Notes: a model not told the origin generated them from the sequence alone. 64,000 bases of DNA from Cryobacterium psychrotolerans (GCF_900101115.1 NZ_FNFU01000005.1:124001-188000); one strand, 5' to 3'. Positions 1 to 9,793 are shown, counted from the first letter of the stretch. Numbers and translations are program-made.

Positions 1-573
1 CCGGTAAGCCTCGTCGACAGGTATCACGGAGCCGCCGGGGTGGCTGTCAAGCCAAGGCTTGGCTTCTTCAGGTGACGCGAAGAAGTGGACCTGGTTACAG
101 AACGCCGAACGCACCGAGCTCATGTCTTCCGGATTGACCAGAGAGACCACAGCCGTGGCTGGCTCAACGCTCGTCACCCCGGAGGCGTCAACGCTTACCC
201 GAACTGGAATTCCAGTTGCCCCGTAGGCCGATTCGATTCTCACGGATGATCCGAGGACGGCTGGCAGGATCAGGGTATCCAGAGCACACCACGTGTACAG
301 CTGTTCACCGTTGACCTCGAGGCGGTGCGGAGTGGACCGAAGAGTCAGGCCCTGCCCGATAATCCGCCCGGACCCGTCGTACTCCGTATCGGGCACGGCT
401 GCCAGAGCACGGTGAACGTCTTCGGCGGGCCGGCCGGACGCAGCCGCCAAGTCGGCAATGTCTACTGCGTCTCCCTTGGCCAGCAGCTTCATGAGCGGCA
501 GCCAGAGCCAGGTTTCGAGTCCTGCATCGCCGGAGGTGAGTCGTTCTGTGACCTGATTGGTTTCATTCGTCAT
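1..573 (-). CDS. merB: Alkylmercury lyase MerB (C-terminus beyond window)
   Basis: Organomercurial lyase, which cleaves the carbon-mercury bond and releases Hg(II) for reduction by MerA. The reading frame runs from the ATG at 573 to the window edge without a stop, giving 191 residues of a family that is usually about 210, so roughly 20 residues are missing. The catalytic residues fall at the canonical numbers: Cys96 and Asp99 in YTWCALDT and Cys159 in SAFCNQVHFF. An AGAGAGGAGCTC ribosome-binding region precedes the ATG. It lies 32 bp downstream of merA on the same strand and is presumably cotranscribed with it from the merA promoter. The count of missing residues is from family knowledge; the rest is read directly. 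Confidence 0.95.
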   Translation of the reverse strand, partial: MTNETNQVTERLTSGDAGLETWLWLPLMKLLAKGDAVDIADLAAASGRPAEDVHRALAAVPDTEYDGSGRIIGQGLTLRSTPHRLEVNGEQLYTWCALDTLILPAVLGSSVRIESAYGATGIPVRVSVDASGVTSVEPATAVVSLVNPEDMSSVRSAFCNQVHFFASPEEAKPWLDSHPGGSVIPVDEAYR

Positions 574-605
574 GATGAGCTCCTCTCTTTGTGAGGCTTA
601 GGTGG

Positions 606-2048
606 TTAGGCGGCGCAGCAGGAGAGCTTGGAGACGTCCGTGTTATAGGACTGGCAGGCGATCTTGATGCCTTCGGCCATCGTCAGGTACGGGCTCCACA
701 TGGTGGCGACTTGGTCGACGGTCATCCCGGCTTCCAGGATGTAGCCGCCGGCCGCGGCGAGGTCACCGGCGTCTTTGGCGACGGCAGTGATCCCCACGAT
801 CCGCCGTGTCTCGGCGTCGGCGACGATCTTGATGAAGCCGCGGGTATCCCGGTTGACCAGGGCCCGGGGGACGTATCCCAGCGGCAACACCCGGCACTCA
901 CACCGGATGCCGGCCGCATTGGCTTCCTTGTCGGTCATACCTACCGCGGCCAGCGCGGGGCTGGTGAAGGTGACCCGGGGGAGGTGACGGTAGTCGACCA
1001 CCCTCCCGGCATCGTTGAACGCGTTGTCCACCACAAGGGATCCATGGGAGGCGGCCACATACACGAACTCCGGGTGTCCGGTCACGTCCCCGGCACCCCA
1101 GATTCGCGGGTTCGAGCTGGCCAACATGGTGTTGACCACAATCTCGCCCTTCTCTCCCACGTTGACGCCGACCGCGCCCAGGTTCAGGCCCTCCGTCACG
1201 GGGCGCCGCCCTGTGGCGACCAGCAGTTTGCTGGCACGGAACTCTTCCCGCCCGCCTCCCGTCGTGGCCACAGCGACAACCTCGCCGGTGGACTCGTCAA
1301 GGTGCACGGCGGACACGGTGGCCCGGCGGATGACCCGCATACCCTCGTCCGCGAAGACGCCCATCAGGGTGCGGGACGCTTCCGGCTCCTCCGTCGAAGC
1401 CAGCCGTGAGCGGACCAGCATTGTCACCGTGGAGCCGAGTCGTGAGAAAAGCTGCGCCTGTTCCAACGCGACGTATCCACCGCCCAGGACCAGCAGCGAC
1501 TCGGGCACCTCGTCAAGTTCCATGGCCGTCGTGGACGTCAGGTAGCCCACCTCCTCCAGACCCTCGATCGGAGGCGCCCACGGGGTCGACCCGGTTGCCA
1601 CCAAATAGTGGGCGGCACGCACGGTTTCCACGGACCCATCGAAACCGGTGACTTCCAACACCGGCTCATTGGCAGTCCCGGCGAACACGGCAGTGCCTTG
1701 GCGCAGCTCCCAGCCGTACTCACCGATCAGGTCCACGTACTTGCCGGTCCGCATCGTTTCCACCAGGGAACGTTTGCCACCAATCAGCTCCGACATATTG
1801 ACTGCGTCAGCGGAGGTAGAGATCCCCGGGAACCTTCCGGAATCCAGTGCGACGTGGCGCGCTTCGGCCGCAGCGAGCAAAGCTTTAGACGGAACGCAGC
1901 CAGTGTTCACGCAGGTCCCGCCGACGGTTCCGCGCTCAATCATCACGACCCGCTTACCCAAGTTCGTCGCTCGGATGGCGGCAGCGAACGCGCCCCCGCC
2001 GGAACCGATGACCGCCAAGTCAAAATCAAACACTGTTGCTTCAGACAT
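606..2048 (-). CDS. merA: Mercuric reductase MerA
   Basis: FAD-dependent, NADPH-using cytoplasmic enzyme that reduces Hg(II) to volatile Hg(0). The 480-residue protein starts with a dinucleotide-binding motif (VIGSGGGAFAAA, about residues 13-24). It has the redox-active pair Cys46/Cys51 in GGTCVNTGCVPSK and the C-terminal vicinal cysteines Cys477-Cys478 (KLSCCAA) that deliver Hg(II) to the active site. It lacks the N-terminal heavy-metal-binding domain found in many Gram-negative MerA proteins. The ATG at 2048 is preferred because GGAGGATTC precedes it. Extending the frame to 2132 would run into the operator. merB follows directly. No merT/merP-type transporter is visible in the window. Confidence 0.96.
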   Translation of the reverse strand: MSEATVFDFDLAVIGSGGGAFAAAIRATNLGKRVVMIERGTVGGTCVNTGCVPSKALLAAAEARHVALDSGRFPGISTSADAVNMSELIGGKRSLVETMRTGKYVDLIGEYGWELRQGTAVFAGTANEPVLEVTGFDGSVETVRAAHYLVATGSTPWAPPIEGLEEVGYLTSTTAMELDEVPESLLVLGGGYVALEQAQLFSRLGSTVTMLVRSRLASTEEPEASRTLMGVFADEGMRVIRRATVSAVHLDESTGEVVAVATTGGGREEFRASKLLVATGRRPVTEGLNLGAVGVNVGEKGEIVVNTMLASSNPRIWGAGDVTGHPEFVYVAASHGSLVVDNAFNDAGRVVDYRHLPRVTFTSPALAAVGMTDKEANAAGIRCECRVLPLGYVPRALVNRDTRGFIKIVADAETRRIVGITAVAKDAGDLAAAGGYILEAGMTVDQVATMWSPYLTMAEGIKIACQSYNTDVSKLSCCAA

Positions 2049-2123
2049 GAATCCTCCGGAAATGCTGTGGACACACGAACCTGTCTTGGACAAGAACGTG
2101 CATGATTTTTTGGTGCTGGGCCT

Positions 2124-2155
2124 AGTCTGCACCTTCCCCTACACTGGAAGGTCAA
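2124..2155 (-). promoter_or_regulatory. MerR-type operator/promoter for merAB
   Basis: A 7-8-7 dyad (ACCTTCC at 2131-2137, GGAAGGT at 2146-2152) sits between a leftward -35 box TTGACC (2150-2155, read on the minus strand) and a -10-like CAGACT (2124-2129). The spacer is 20 bp, the overlong spacing typical of promoters that MerR-family activators untwist. The transcript would have a leader of about 70 nt before merA. Confidence 0.8.
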
Positions 2156-2192
2156 GTGTGAAAATTCCCGCCGTTCGGAGGAGAGGTACATA

Positions 2193-2582
2193 GTGCGCAT
2201 TGGTGAAGCGGCCGCGGCCGTTGGCATGACAACCAAAACCCTGAGATTTTACGAGGACCGGGGACTGCTACCCGCCGCTCAGCGGGCGGCCAATGGGTAC
2301 CGATCCTATGGGGACGAAACAGTCACGCGGCTAGATTTCATCCGCCGGAGTCGTGGCGCGGGGCTGACCCTGGCCCAGATCAGTGACATCCTGCGCATCC
2401 GTGACGCCGGCCAGGCTCCCTGTACGCATGTGCGGGACCTTCTGGCCAGGCAACTGACGGATCTGGACTGGCAGATCGCCGAGCTGGTCGCTCTCAGATC
2501 CACCGTCGCCCGATTCCATGACACCGCCGCCGCCGCCGATCCTGCCGCGTGCGACTCCGAACGAATCTGCAGCTACCTCTGA
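2193..2582 (+). CDS. merR: MerR-family mercury-responsive regulator
   Basis: DNA-distorting metal sensor, expected to repress and, with Hg(II), activate the divergent merAB promoter. The 129-residue protein has the N-terminal winged helix (IGEAAAAVGMTTKTLRFYEDRGL), a dimerisation helix, and three cysteines at 77, 120 and 126 that could bind metal. The spacing between the cysteines (43 and 6) differs from Tn501 MerR (35 and 9), so mercury specificity is taken mainly from the gene context. The start is a GTG preceded by GGAGGAGAGG. Confidence 0.85.
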   Translation: MRIGEAAAAVGMTTKTLRFYEDRGLLPAAQRAANGYRSYGDETVTRLDFIRRSRGAGLTLAQISDILRIRDAGQAPCTHVRDLLARQLTDLDWQIAELVALRSTVARFHDTAAAADPAACDSERICSYL

Positions 2583-2594
2583 AACGTTTTCAGC

Positions 2595-2987
2595 TCATCG
2601 GCTAGACATGCCGCGGCGCGGAAACAACCCGTCAGGGTTGTCGGCCTGCGCGATGGTCAGCAGAAAGATCCGCCACGCAGTGTGTCGCTGTTTGCTCGGG
2701 CTGTCGAGGTCCTCGACGATTGGCCGGGTCGCTTCAGCGATAGGCAGGGCGGTGAGCAGCGCTGGAGCGAGTACAGAACACCTGTGCGGCCGTCTTGCCG
2801 GTGCTCATGGTCACGTCCGTGTTGATCTCGATGTGCGGGGCCACGGCGCCGGGACGCCGGAAGCGATCTCTTTCGTGTGCGAGATCGAGGCCGGAGACTT
2901 GCAGCCGGCTGATCTCGCGCGGGCTGTCCTCGTGGTGCGCCGGCACCGACGACTCCGACAGAATCCAGCTGCTCCATCGCTCCCCAT
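2595..2987 (-). pseudogene. Decayed gene remnant downstream of hsdR
   Basis: Two stretches with coding-like codon use (GC-rich third positions) lie in different frames on the minus strand. The upstream piece includes LQVSGLDLAHERDR and INTDVTMSTGKTAAQVF. The downstream piece reads ALLTALPIAEATRPIVEDL and ends at a TGA at 2595-2597. A frameshift at about 2760-2780 would join them. I do not recognise the family. It directly follows the hsdR stop, so it may once have been part of that operon or of a neighbouring accessory gene. Confidence 0.4.
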
Positions 2988-5963
2988 TCAGTAGTGCTTG
3001 AGGATGTACCTCCACGCCGAGTCCATCGGCTCTCCCGTCCGCGGCAGCGAGTACCGCTTGAACAGCGCGTTGAGCTCACGCTTCACGGCCTTCATCGACG
3101 ACTCTTTCGATGTCCACTTTTCGTGCACCGCATGGCGCACGAGGGTGTCGATCTCGGCGACGATCTGGCCGACCATGACCGTCATGCCCTCCGGCGTGTT
3201 CTCCTCGAAGATGCGGGTAAGCATGCCGATGTTCGGGTCCGGCAGGTCGGCGAGAACTCCGTCCCCGTCGGCTTCCTCGGCGGTCTTTAGGTCGTTGGCG
3301 ACTTCGAACAGTCTCGTCAGCCACACGACCGAGTCTTCCGCGGTAGCGATGACCCGCTGGCGCAGTTGGTCGAGACGTTCCGCTATTGACCCGTAGACGA
3401 CTGCGTGGTGACCGCCACCCTCCAGCTTCCTGCGGATGCGGGCAGTGAGGCTGTCGACGATCTCCTGCGCTGACTTTCCCACATAGTCCTTCGGGACCGG
3501 TGGCAGCTGCCCGGCCTCCGTCATCTTCCGGATCGTCTCCGCGTCCGCAATCACCACGGCGATGTTCCGGTCATCCACGCGCACGTTCCGCATGTGTTGG
3601 TGGACCAGCTCACGGGTCTTCGGGCCCAGCCGCTCCCACAGGATGTCGTCCTCGTCCCCGCCGGTTGGGATCGCAGCGTACACCTGCGCGTACCAGGTGT
3701 AGTCGTCCTCCCAGCCAGATAGGCGTTCATCGGGGGCGAGCGTCTCCCACAGGCCCTGCGCGTACAGGAACTCGGCCCGGTACTCGGCACGGTCCTCGCT
3801 GTTCGCCGGCAGCCGTTCAAGGGCCGCCTGCAGCGAGCCCATCGTGCCGTCCCGGGTGATGCCGACAAATCGGCGCCGCATCTCTTTCAGTGCCGCGTCC
3901 AAGCCGGCCAGTAGTCCGTCCGTGTCGATCTGCCGTTGCGCGTGTTCCGGGTCGCTGGGGGCAATTGCTCGGGCGAACGCTCCGCCGAGACCGACATAGT
4001 CGACGATGGTGCCGTAGCGCTTCGTGAAGCCGGTCTGCGGGTTCCGCCAGGGACGGTTCGTACGGGTGATCGTCTGGAAGAGGGTGTGAAGCTTCAACGG
4101 CTTATCAAGGTACAGCACCCCCTCGATGGGGGCGTTGAACCCGGTGCCGAGCTTCGCGGTGACAATGAGGAACTTCAGCGGGTCGGTCGCGTCACGGAAC
4201 CGGTCCAGCAGCACCTCCTCCTCGCCCTCGCTCATCTTGAACGCATCGAGCTCCGCCTTACCGGTCGCGGAGATCACCACCGCCGATTGATCGTCTCGTC
4301 CCGCGGCGGTCAGCGCGCCCCGCAGAGCCTCGTCGTAGAGGACGCAGAGTTCCTGATCGGCAACAACCACTTGAGCCTTCATGCCGTGCGGTTCGATCGC
4401 CTTATAGAAGTGGTCAACGACGTCGAAGGCGACGGCCGTGATCCGCTCCGGGTTGTGGAAGATCGCGCGTGCGTTTGCAACGCGGCGCGAGAAAGACTCT
4501 TTCTGTGCGTCGGTGAGTTCCTCCTCCTCGGCGAGAGTGTCGAACGCGGCGTCCAGTTCGGCCTTGGCGACATCGAACCGCACCGGACGCGGAATCACCC
4601 GCATGGGGACCGTGGTGCCGTCCGCGATGGACCGGTCTGAGTCGTACGTGTCGAGCGCCCATCCGGAGTCGCGCTCGTCACCGAACAGCTGGTACGTGTT
4701 CCGGTCGAGGTCCGCCACTGGCGTGCCGGTGAACCCGAAGCGGTGCGCGTTCGGGAGCGCCGAGCGCATGTCGGCGCCGAGCGCGCCCTCCTGGGTGCGG
4801 TGCGCCTCGTCGACGAGCACGACGATGTTCTCCCGCGCAGACAGGAGCCCGGCGTCCTTGAACTTGTGCACAGTCGTTGCAATGATCCCCCGCTCATCAC
4901 CACGCAGCGCGGACTGAAGCGCGGCGGTGCTCGCCGCTTTCACGGGGGCTGGGACGCCGGCGGATGCGAATTGACTGAAGGTCTGCGTGACCAGCTGGGT
5001 GCGGTCGGCGACGGCGACGATCGTCGGGTTGTGCATTCGCGGGTCAAAGTAGAGGCGCGTGGCCACCCACGACATTGTGAGTGTCTTCCCGGACCCCTGC
5101 GTGTGGTAGATCAGTCCACGGCTGCGCGGCTCACTGGTCGCGCGGGCGACGATCTTCTCCACCGACTCGTACTGGAAGTACCGCGGCAGCAGCTTGATCG
5201 TCCGGACGGCACCATCATCCGACTGCAGGTCGTACATCGCGTAGTGCTCGATGAGGTTCAGCACCACCGTAGGAGACAGGAGCCCTGTGACCGACATCTT
5301 CACCCGGTCCCAGCCTTCGATGGTGGCAGGAACGGCACTGCTACCCCACCGTTCCCAGTGGTCGAGCGGGGTACGGACACCGGCGTACCGGAAGTCCTTG
5401 CCCTCGGTGGCAAACGACAGCAGGTTCGGGGTGAAGAACGCAGGCTGATGCTCCTCGTACGCCGTGTAGATATCCTTCGCCCCGTCCTTCCACGACTTCA
5501 CGACGGACACGGGCGTTTTCGTCTCGCCGACGATGACGGGGATGCCGTTCACCCACAGGACTACGTCAAACCGGGCACCCAGGTAGGACACCTCGTCGGA
5601 GACGAGCAGCGCATTCCGCTCGGGGTGTTCAAAGTCCAGCAGCTGGAACGGCTCGTCATGGTTGGTGTCCGGCATGAGGACAGTCCCGCCACCGCGGAGC
5701 AGTTTAGTGAACTGTTCGTTGGCGCCCATGAGCCCCTCGGACGCCGCCGACAACGCCACCTGCCGGACCTTCGCGAGCACCGCATCCGTGCGACCCACCA
5801 GCGCAGGGTTCAGCCGCTCAATCGTATCCCGCAGGTCGGCCTCGATGAACACCTGCTGAGTTGTCCGCGGCAGGTCTTTCCCTGCTACGTACGTCCAGCC
5901 GGCACCCACCAGCAGTTGCACGAGCGCGGCTTGCACCGTGCCCTTCTCCGTATATCCGCTCAT
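2988..5963 (-). CDS. hsdR: Type I restriction endonuclease subunit HsdR
   Basis: Motor and nuclease subunit of a type I restriction-modification enzyme: it translocates and cuts DNA lacking the HsdM/HsdS modification. The 991-residue length is normal for the family. The N-terminal nuclease core shows Asp133, Glu147 and Lys149 (ARFDVVLW, GETKTP). The SF2 motor shows Walker A TQGSGKT (288-294) and a DEAH box at 385-388 (VLVDEAHRT). The start ATG overlaps the hsdS stop as ATGA, so translation is coupled. The protein looks complete and, with hsdM and hsdS, the system should be functional. Confidence 0.95.
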   Translation of the reverse strand: MSGYTEKGTVQAALVQLLVGAGWTYVAGKDLPRTTQQVFIEADLRDTIERLNPALVGRTDAVLAKVRQVALSAASEGLMGANEQFTKLLRGGGTVLMPDTNHDEPFQLLDFEHPERNALLVSDEVSYLGARFDVVLWVNGIPVIVGETKTPVSVVKSWKDGAKDIYTAYEEHQPAFFTPNLLSFATEGKDFRYAGVRTPLDHWERWGSSAVPATIEGWDRVKMSVTGLLSPTVVLNLIEHYAMYDLQSDDGAVRTIKLLPRYFQYESVEKIVARATSEPRSRGLIYHTQGSGKTLTMSWVATRLYFDPRMHNPTIVAVADRTQLVTQTFSQFASAGVPAPVKAASTAALQSALRGDERGIIATTVHKFKDAGLLSARENIVVLVDEAHRTQEGALGADMRSALPNAHRFGFTGTPVADLDRNTYQLFGDERDSGWALDTYDSDRSIADGTTVPMRVIPRPVRFDVAKAELDAAFDTLAEEEELTDAQKESFSRRVANARAIFHNPERITAVAFDVVDHFYKAIEPHGMKAQVVVADQELCVLYDEALRGALTAAGRDDQSAVVISATGKAELDAFKMSEGEEEVLLDRFRDATDPLKFLIVTAKLGTGFNAPIEGVLYLDKPLKLHTLFQTITRTNRPWRNPQTGFTKRYGTIVDYVGLGGAFARAIAPSDPEHAQRQIDTDGLLAGLDAALKEMRRRFVGITRDGTMGSLQAALERLPANSEDRAEYRAEFLYAQGLWETLAPDERLSGWEDDYTWYAQVYAAIPTGGDEDDILWERLGPKTRELVHQHMRNVRVDDRNIAVVIADAETIRKMTEAGQLPPVPKDYVGKSAQEIVDSLTARIRRKLEGGGHHAVVYGSIAERLDQLRQRVIATAEDSVVWLTRLFEVANDLKTAEEADGDGVLADLPDPNIGMLTRIFEENTPEGMTVMVGQIVAEIDTLVRHAVHEKWTSKESSMKAVKRELNALFKRYSLPRTGEPMDSAWRYILKHY

Positions 5964-7159
5964 ACCGCCTCCAAAAGGTAGTCATACGATGCCGGTATTT
6001 CATGCCCCCCCGACAGAAGCACGGTCAGCAGATTCGAGCGCAGGTTGCGGAGTGCAACAACAGTGGACCGCGCGGCGTCAGCGCTCTCCTGAGTTGAACG
6101 CAGCGGAGCAACGTACGCCCCTTGGGCTTCAAGTCTAGGTACGGGAATCATGATGCTCGAGATGCGTGCCTTGCTGATCTTCTGCATCGAGGCGCTCGTT
6201 CCCGAGGCGCGGGCCCTGATCTCCTCTCGGCCGTAATCAGAAGAGAGCACCTCGACGAGGAATGCTGAATCGATCTCGGCGGCATCGGGGACAAGGCGCC
6301 AGACCAGATCGGGCATGTAATAGTCGTCGTCCACGCCGCCAGCGATTGCGACGAAACCCACCCGGTCAGGGGTGTTCGACCGCGTCATCAAGATATCTCC
6401 ATTGTGAACTCGCGCGCGTTCCGGGAGTGACACGTTGCCAGCCCGTTTGTGCTCACTGACGTCGAATCGCCCGTGACGGACAGCAGAGATGCGAAGCAGT
6501 CGCGGCCCACTGTCCTCGTTGCCAGCCGTTGCGACAGACACGCCTGACTCAATCGCCGTCAGCAAGTTGCCCAGAGGTTTCTTCTGACCGTCCAGTCGCG
6601 CCATTCGCAGGCGGTCCAGCAGCGATGCATCGGCCAATGCCTCCGCCTCAGCCGCATCGACCGCGTCGTCAATGGCCGTAGCGAGGTCCACGATGCGCTT
6701 CTGCTCCTCGAGTGGAGGGAGAACAATGGTGATTGTACTGAAGGCTTTCCACGACAGGCTCCGCCGGCGGTTGATAGAGCCTTGGGCACTGTCGGCGTAT
6801 ACCGTGAGCATCTCTTTGGAACGTAAAAGATGCTCGAGGTATCGCGGATCATCTTGCCGAGATGACCAGTTCATGACCGTGTACATCGGACTCACGACGC
6901 CATCGACGCCCGTGTTGTTGCGGGCAATTGAGCCTTCGTCGATGTGGATGGTCGAGTACACCCACGCACCAGCGGAAAGCGTCTTGTAGTTGGCGAGGTT
7001 GGCTGACGCGACCCTTTTGCCGAAGAACTCCTCTGCAGGCATCACGCCGTTGTGCTTGGAGATCGAGAACACTGGAGGCTCAGTAGCATGCTCGCCTAGG
7101 CGAGTTTTGCTGGGTTCGAACAACTCTCCCAACGTCACCTGCCGCCAGCCCTCACGCAT
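5960..7159 (-). CDS. hsdS: Type I restriction-modification specificity subunit HsdS
   Basis: DNA-recognition subunit that sets the target of both methylation and restriction. The protein has 399 residues from the ATG at 7159 and two target-recognition domains, each followed by a conserved helical spacer. The first spacer reads LPPLEEQKRIVDLATAIDDA. The ATG overlaps the hsdM stop by 8 bp (ATGCGTGA), which is why this start is preferred to the longer open frame running back into hsdM. The recognition sequence cannot be predicted by eye. Confidence 0.93.
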   Translation of the reverse strand: MREGWRQVTLGELFEPSKTRLGEHATEPPVFSISKHNGVMPAEEFFGKRVASANLANYKTLSAGAWVYSTIHIDEGSIARNNTGVDGVVSPMYTVMNWSSRQDDPRYLEHLLRSKEMLTVYADSAQGSINRRRSLSWKAFSTITIVLPPLEEQKRIVDLATAIDDAVDAAEAEALADASLLDRLRMARLDGQKKPLGNLLTAIESGVSVATAGNEDSGPRLLRISAVRHGRFDVSEHKRAGNVSLPERARVHNGDILMTRSNTPDRVGFVAIAGGVDDDYYMPDLVWRLVPDAAEIDSAFLVEVLSSDYGREEIRARASGTSASMQKISKARISSIMIPVPRLEAQGAYVAPLRSTQESADAARSTVVALRNLRSNLLTVLLSGGHEIPASYDYLLEAV

Positions 7160-8684
7160 CGAAACCCGCTTCCTTGAGACGAAGGTCGAGGGCGGCTCGC
7201 GCGACGTCCATCGCTTCTTGCGCTTCGCGGAGTGCCGCGAGTGCCGCGTCGACATCAGCCTCGGCCCTCGTCTCGGTTTGGATGTACCGGCCGATGTTGA
7301 GGTCGTACCCGTTCTCTTGGATCTCGGCGTGGTCGACAAGGCGGAGGTTGAGTCCTCCCTCACCGTCGATGTCCACGCCGCGCTTGTATGCGGCGTCGAT
7401 CGCTTTGACGTCCTTGTCGCTGAGAGTGTTCTGATTCTTGCCAGGAATGAACTTGGCGCGGGCGTCGATGAACAGCACCTTGCCGTCCCGCTCTTCAGGC
7501 TTGCTGGCCCGGAAGATGAGGAGACAGACGGGGATGCTGGTGGAGTAGAAAAGGTTGTTGGGGAGCCCGATGACGGCTTCGAGCTTATTCTTCTCCACGA
7601 CCCACTGACGCATCTCTGCTTCGCGGCCGCCGCGGAATAGGACGCCGTGGGGCATGATGACCCCAACGCGTCCCGTGCCGTCCTTCATGACGGAGAGCAT
7701 GTGCTGAATCCAGGCCCAGTCGCCATTCTTCGCTGGCGGGACGATACCGCCGAGCGCACGCTTGTACGGGTCCTTCGCCCACTTGTCTGACGGCCAACTG
7801 TCGAGACTGAAAGGCGGGTTGGCGATGACAACGTCAAACTTGCGCAGCTTGCCAGCCTGGTCGAGGAGCTTGGGCTCACGAAAAGTGTCGCCGCGCTTAA
7901 TCTCGAAGTCTTCCAGCCCATGCAAGTACAGGTTCATGCGTGCGATCCCCGCAGTAGTGAGGTTCTGCTCTTGCCCATACAGGAAAAGGGACCGCGGGTT
8001 GCCACCAGCCTCCTTCACTGCCTCGACGGTTTCCACGAGCATTCCTGCCGACCCGCACGCGGGGTCACAGACTGAGTGGCCGGGCTGCGGGTCAAGAATC
8101 TTGACTAACAGGTGAACGACGTGACGGGGTGTGAAGAACTCACCAGCCTTCTTGCCGGAGGCCTCAGCGAACTCCCGCAGGAGGTACTCGTACGCGGACC
8201 CGAGCATGTCACCCGAGACGTGGGCGGGGTCGAGGGTGATCTTCGGGTTATGGAACACCTTCAGAAGGGATCGGAGGGCATTCTCGGGGATGCGTTCGGT
8301 GTTCGCCCAGTTCACGTCACCGAAGACCCCTGCGAGTTTGCCGGGGTTGGCCTCCTGGATCGCGACCAGCGCCTTGTTGAGCGCCGCGCCAGTGTTCTTC
8401 GTGATCTCGTAGGTGTCATCCCAGTGGGAGCCGTCCGGGATAGTGAACGTCTGGTAATCCTCGTCCTCGAGCTCCTGGGACCAGTCGTCGCCGAGGTCAT
8501 CCAGGGCCTGCTCGTGGTGGTAGTCGTAGACGTCGCTGATCCACTTGTAGAAAAGCACCGGAAACACGTACGCCTTGAAATCACCAGGGTCGACAGGCCC
8601 ACGTAACGCGTTCGCGGCGGCCCACAGCGCCTGTTCGAGTTCACGCTGAGTGAGGTGGTCAAGGTGGGTAGGCGCAATTGTCAT
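7152..8684 (-). CDS. hsdM: Type I restriction-modification methyltransferase HsdM
   Basis: N6-adenine DNA methyltransferase of the type I system. It protects host DNA and forms the M2S core that recruits HsdR. It has 510 residues from the ATG at 8684, preceded by AAGGAGACCCG. An N-terminal helical domain (LEQALWAAANALRG, about 17-30) is followed by the SAM-binding motif DPACGSAGM (207-215) and catalytic NPPF (289-292). Motif I reads GSAG rather than the commoner GSGG. It is the first gene of the hsdM-hsdS-hsdR operon on the minus strand; no promoter was identified. Confidence 0.95.
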   Translation of the reverse strand: MTIAPTHLDHLTQRELEQALWAAANALRGPVDPGDFKAYVFPVLFYKWISDVYDYHHEQALDDLGDDWSQELEDEDYQTFTIPDGSHWDDTYEITKNTGAALNKALVAIQEANPGKLAGVFGDVNWANTERIPENALRSLLKVFHNPKITLDPAHVSGDMLGSAYEYLLREFAEASGKKAGEFFTPRHVVHLLVKILDPQPGHSVCDPACGSAGMLVETVEAVKEAGGNPRSLFLYGQEQNLTTAGIARMNLYLHGLEDFEIKRGDTFREPKLLDQAGKLRKFDVVIANPPFSLDSWPSDKWAKDPYKRALGGIVPPAKNGDWAWIQHMLSVMKDGTGRVGVIMPHGVLFRGGREAEMRQWVVEKNKLEAVIGLPNNLFYSTSIPVCLLIFRASKPEERDGKVLFIDARAKFIPGKNQNTLSDKDVKAIDAAYKRGVDIDGEGGLNLRLVDHAEIQENGYDLNIGRYIQTETRAEADVDAALAALREAQEAMDVARAALDLRLKEAGFDA

Positions 8685-8884
8685 CGGGTCTCCTTGTTGC
8701 GTGCATGCAGGCGAGCGGGTCAACTCACACGCACGGTCCTACCGTATCGGGCGTCGAACAGTGCCGCTCGATGCCGCCCCTACCACGCCACACACGACAG
8801 GGAGAGGTTTCGCGCCGGCATCGATTGACTCCTCGACGAGCGAACTCAGACCTGAGTGCCATGCACGGCTTGCTCCACGCTGTA

Positions 8885-9793
8885 CTACCAAACCGTGATC
8901 TCGCTTTGCAGAGAGGTCCATTTTGTACCCCACGGCGGGCGGTTGGCGGGATCGGCAAGCTCGGCGGCTACCTGCTGGCAGACGAACTGCGTCACACCCG
9001 CGACCGTCGGGCGGATCGCCTGATGATCGGACGCCTGCTTGGAAGCATCAGCGAAGGAGACACCCCCCGTGGAACGGACGTGCGTCAGCGCGTTTCGCCG
9101 AGCAACAAAGTCCTCCCGTGTCCAGTGGCGCGAAATATCCTCGAACCGCCGCTGTGTGAGGTGGGGGCGTGCCTGGTGCACCAACGTGCCGATGGATGTG
9201 GCCAGATTGGGTGGCTCGAACGGCCGTAACGACTCAGCAATGCCCGCGCCGCGCCAATGCGTCGCAGACCCGAGCATCTCCGGCCAAGGGGTCGGTCTCG
9301 GTAGCGCCGCGATATGCTCGACGAGGCCAATGTATGCCTTGGCGATATCGACATCGGCTGGCAACACCGCCGGAACAACTGGAAGCTCGATGTCGTAATC
9401 CCCGACGACCTTACCGAGTGTCCAGGCAACGACGGTAACGGCCAGCGGCTCAGGGAGAACCCCGATCTCCACACCCCGATCAGACCAATAACGGGCTCGA
9501 ATGCGCTCACGTAGCTCATTGCTGAAGTCGCTGCTCGGCTCTTTCCGCATTAATGCCGCGAGAATCCAACTCGCAAGGTGTGCGTGCTCGTCTGTGATGC
9601 ACATCATCGGTTGATACTCAGAAACGGATAGCCAGTGCATCCGATAGAGATCGGACGCCTCATCAAGCCACAGCAAGTCCAAGCCGCCCTCGACCAAACG
9701 GTCCTCTATGGTGTCCGCCCATGGCTTCTTGTCCTGTAGGAGGGAGTAAAGCTCGGCATAGACGAGCGGCGACAGCGAGCAGGTCAGGTCCAC
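8885..9793 (-). CDS. Putative HEPN-domain protein of a BcgI-like operon
   Basis: Protein of 302 residues that I do not recognise as a named family. Near the C-terminus it has RRNALTHVR: Arg233-Asn234-x3-His238 (bases 9080-9097) fits the R-N-x3-H signature of HEPN ribonucleases such as those in Abi, PrrC/RloC and Cas proteins. The rest is mostly alpha-helix-compatible, with no membrane segment or signal peptide. The GTG start at 9793 overlaps the stop of the HsdS-like gene by 10 bp, so the two are translationally coupled. By position it would act with the two upstream proteins, perhaps as the toxic effector. The motif is visible; the RNase function is inferred. Confidence 0.6.
   Translation of the reverse strand: MDLTCSLSPLVYAELYSLLQDKKPWADTIEDRLVEGGLDLLWLDEASDLYRMHWLSVSEYQPMMCITDEHAHLASWILAALMRKEPSSDFSNELRERIRARYWSDRGVEIGVLPEPLAVTVVAWTLGKVVGDYDIELPVVPAVLPADVDIAKAYIGLVEHIAALPRPTPWPEMLGSATHWRGAGIAESLRPFEPPNLATSIGTLVHQARPHLTQRRFEDISRHWTREDFVARRNALTHVRSTGGVSFADASKQASDHQAIRPTVAGVTQFVCQQVAAELADPANRPPWGTKWTSLQSEITVW

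Noticed and set aside
2049-2132. N-terminal extension of MerA
   Set aside because: It would start at the edge of the merA operator; the ATG at 2048 has a good ribosome-binding site and matches the family N-terminus.
7160-7666. N-terminal extension of HsdS
   Set aside because: It overlaps hsdM out of frame; the ATG at 7159 gives the usual coupled overlap.
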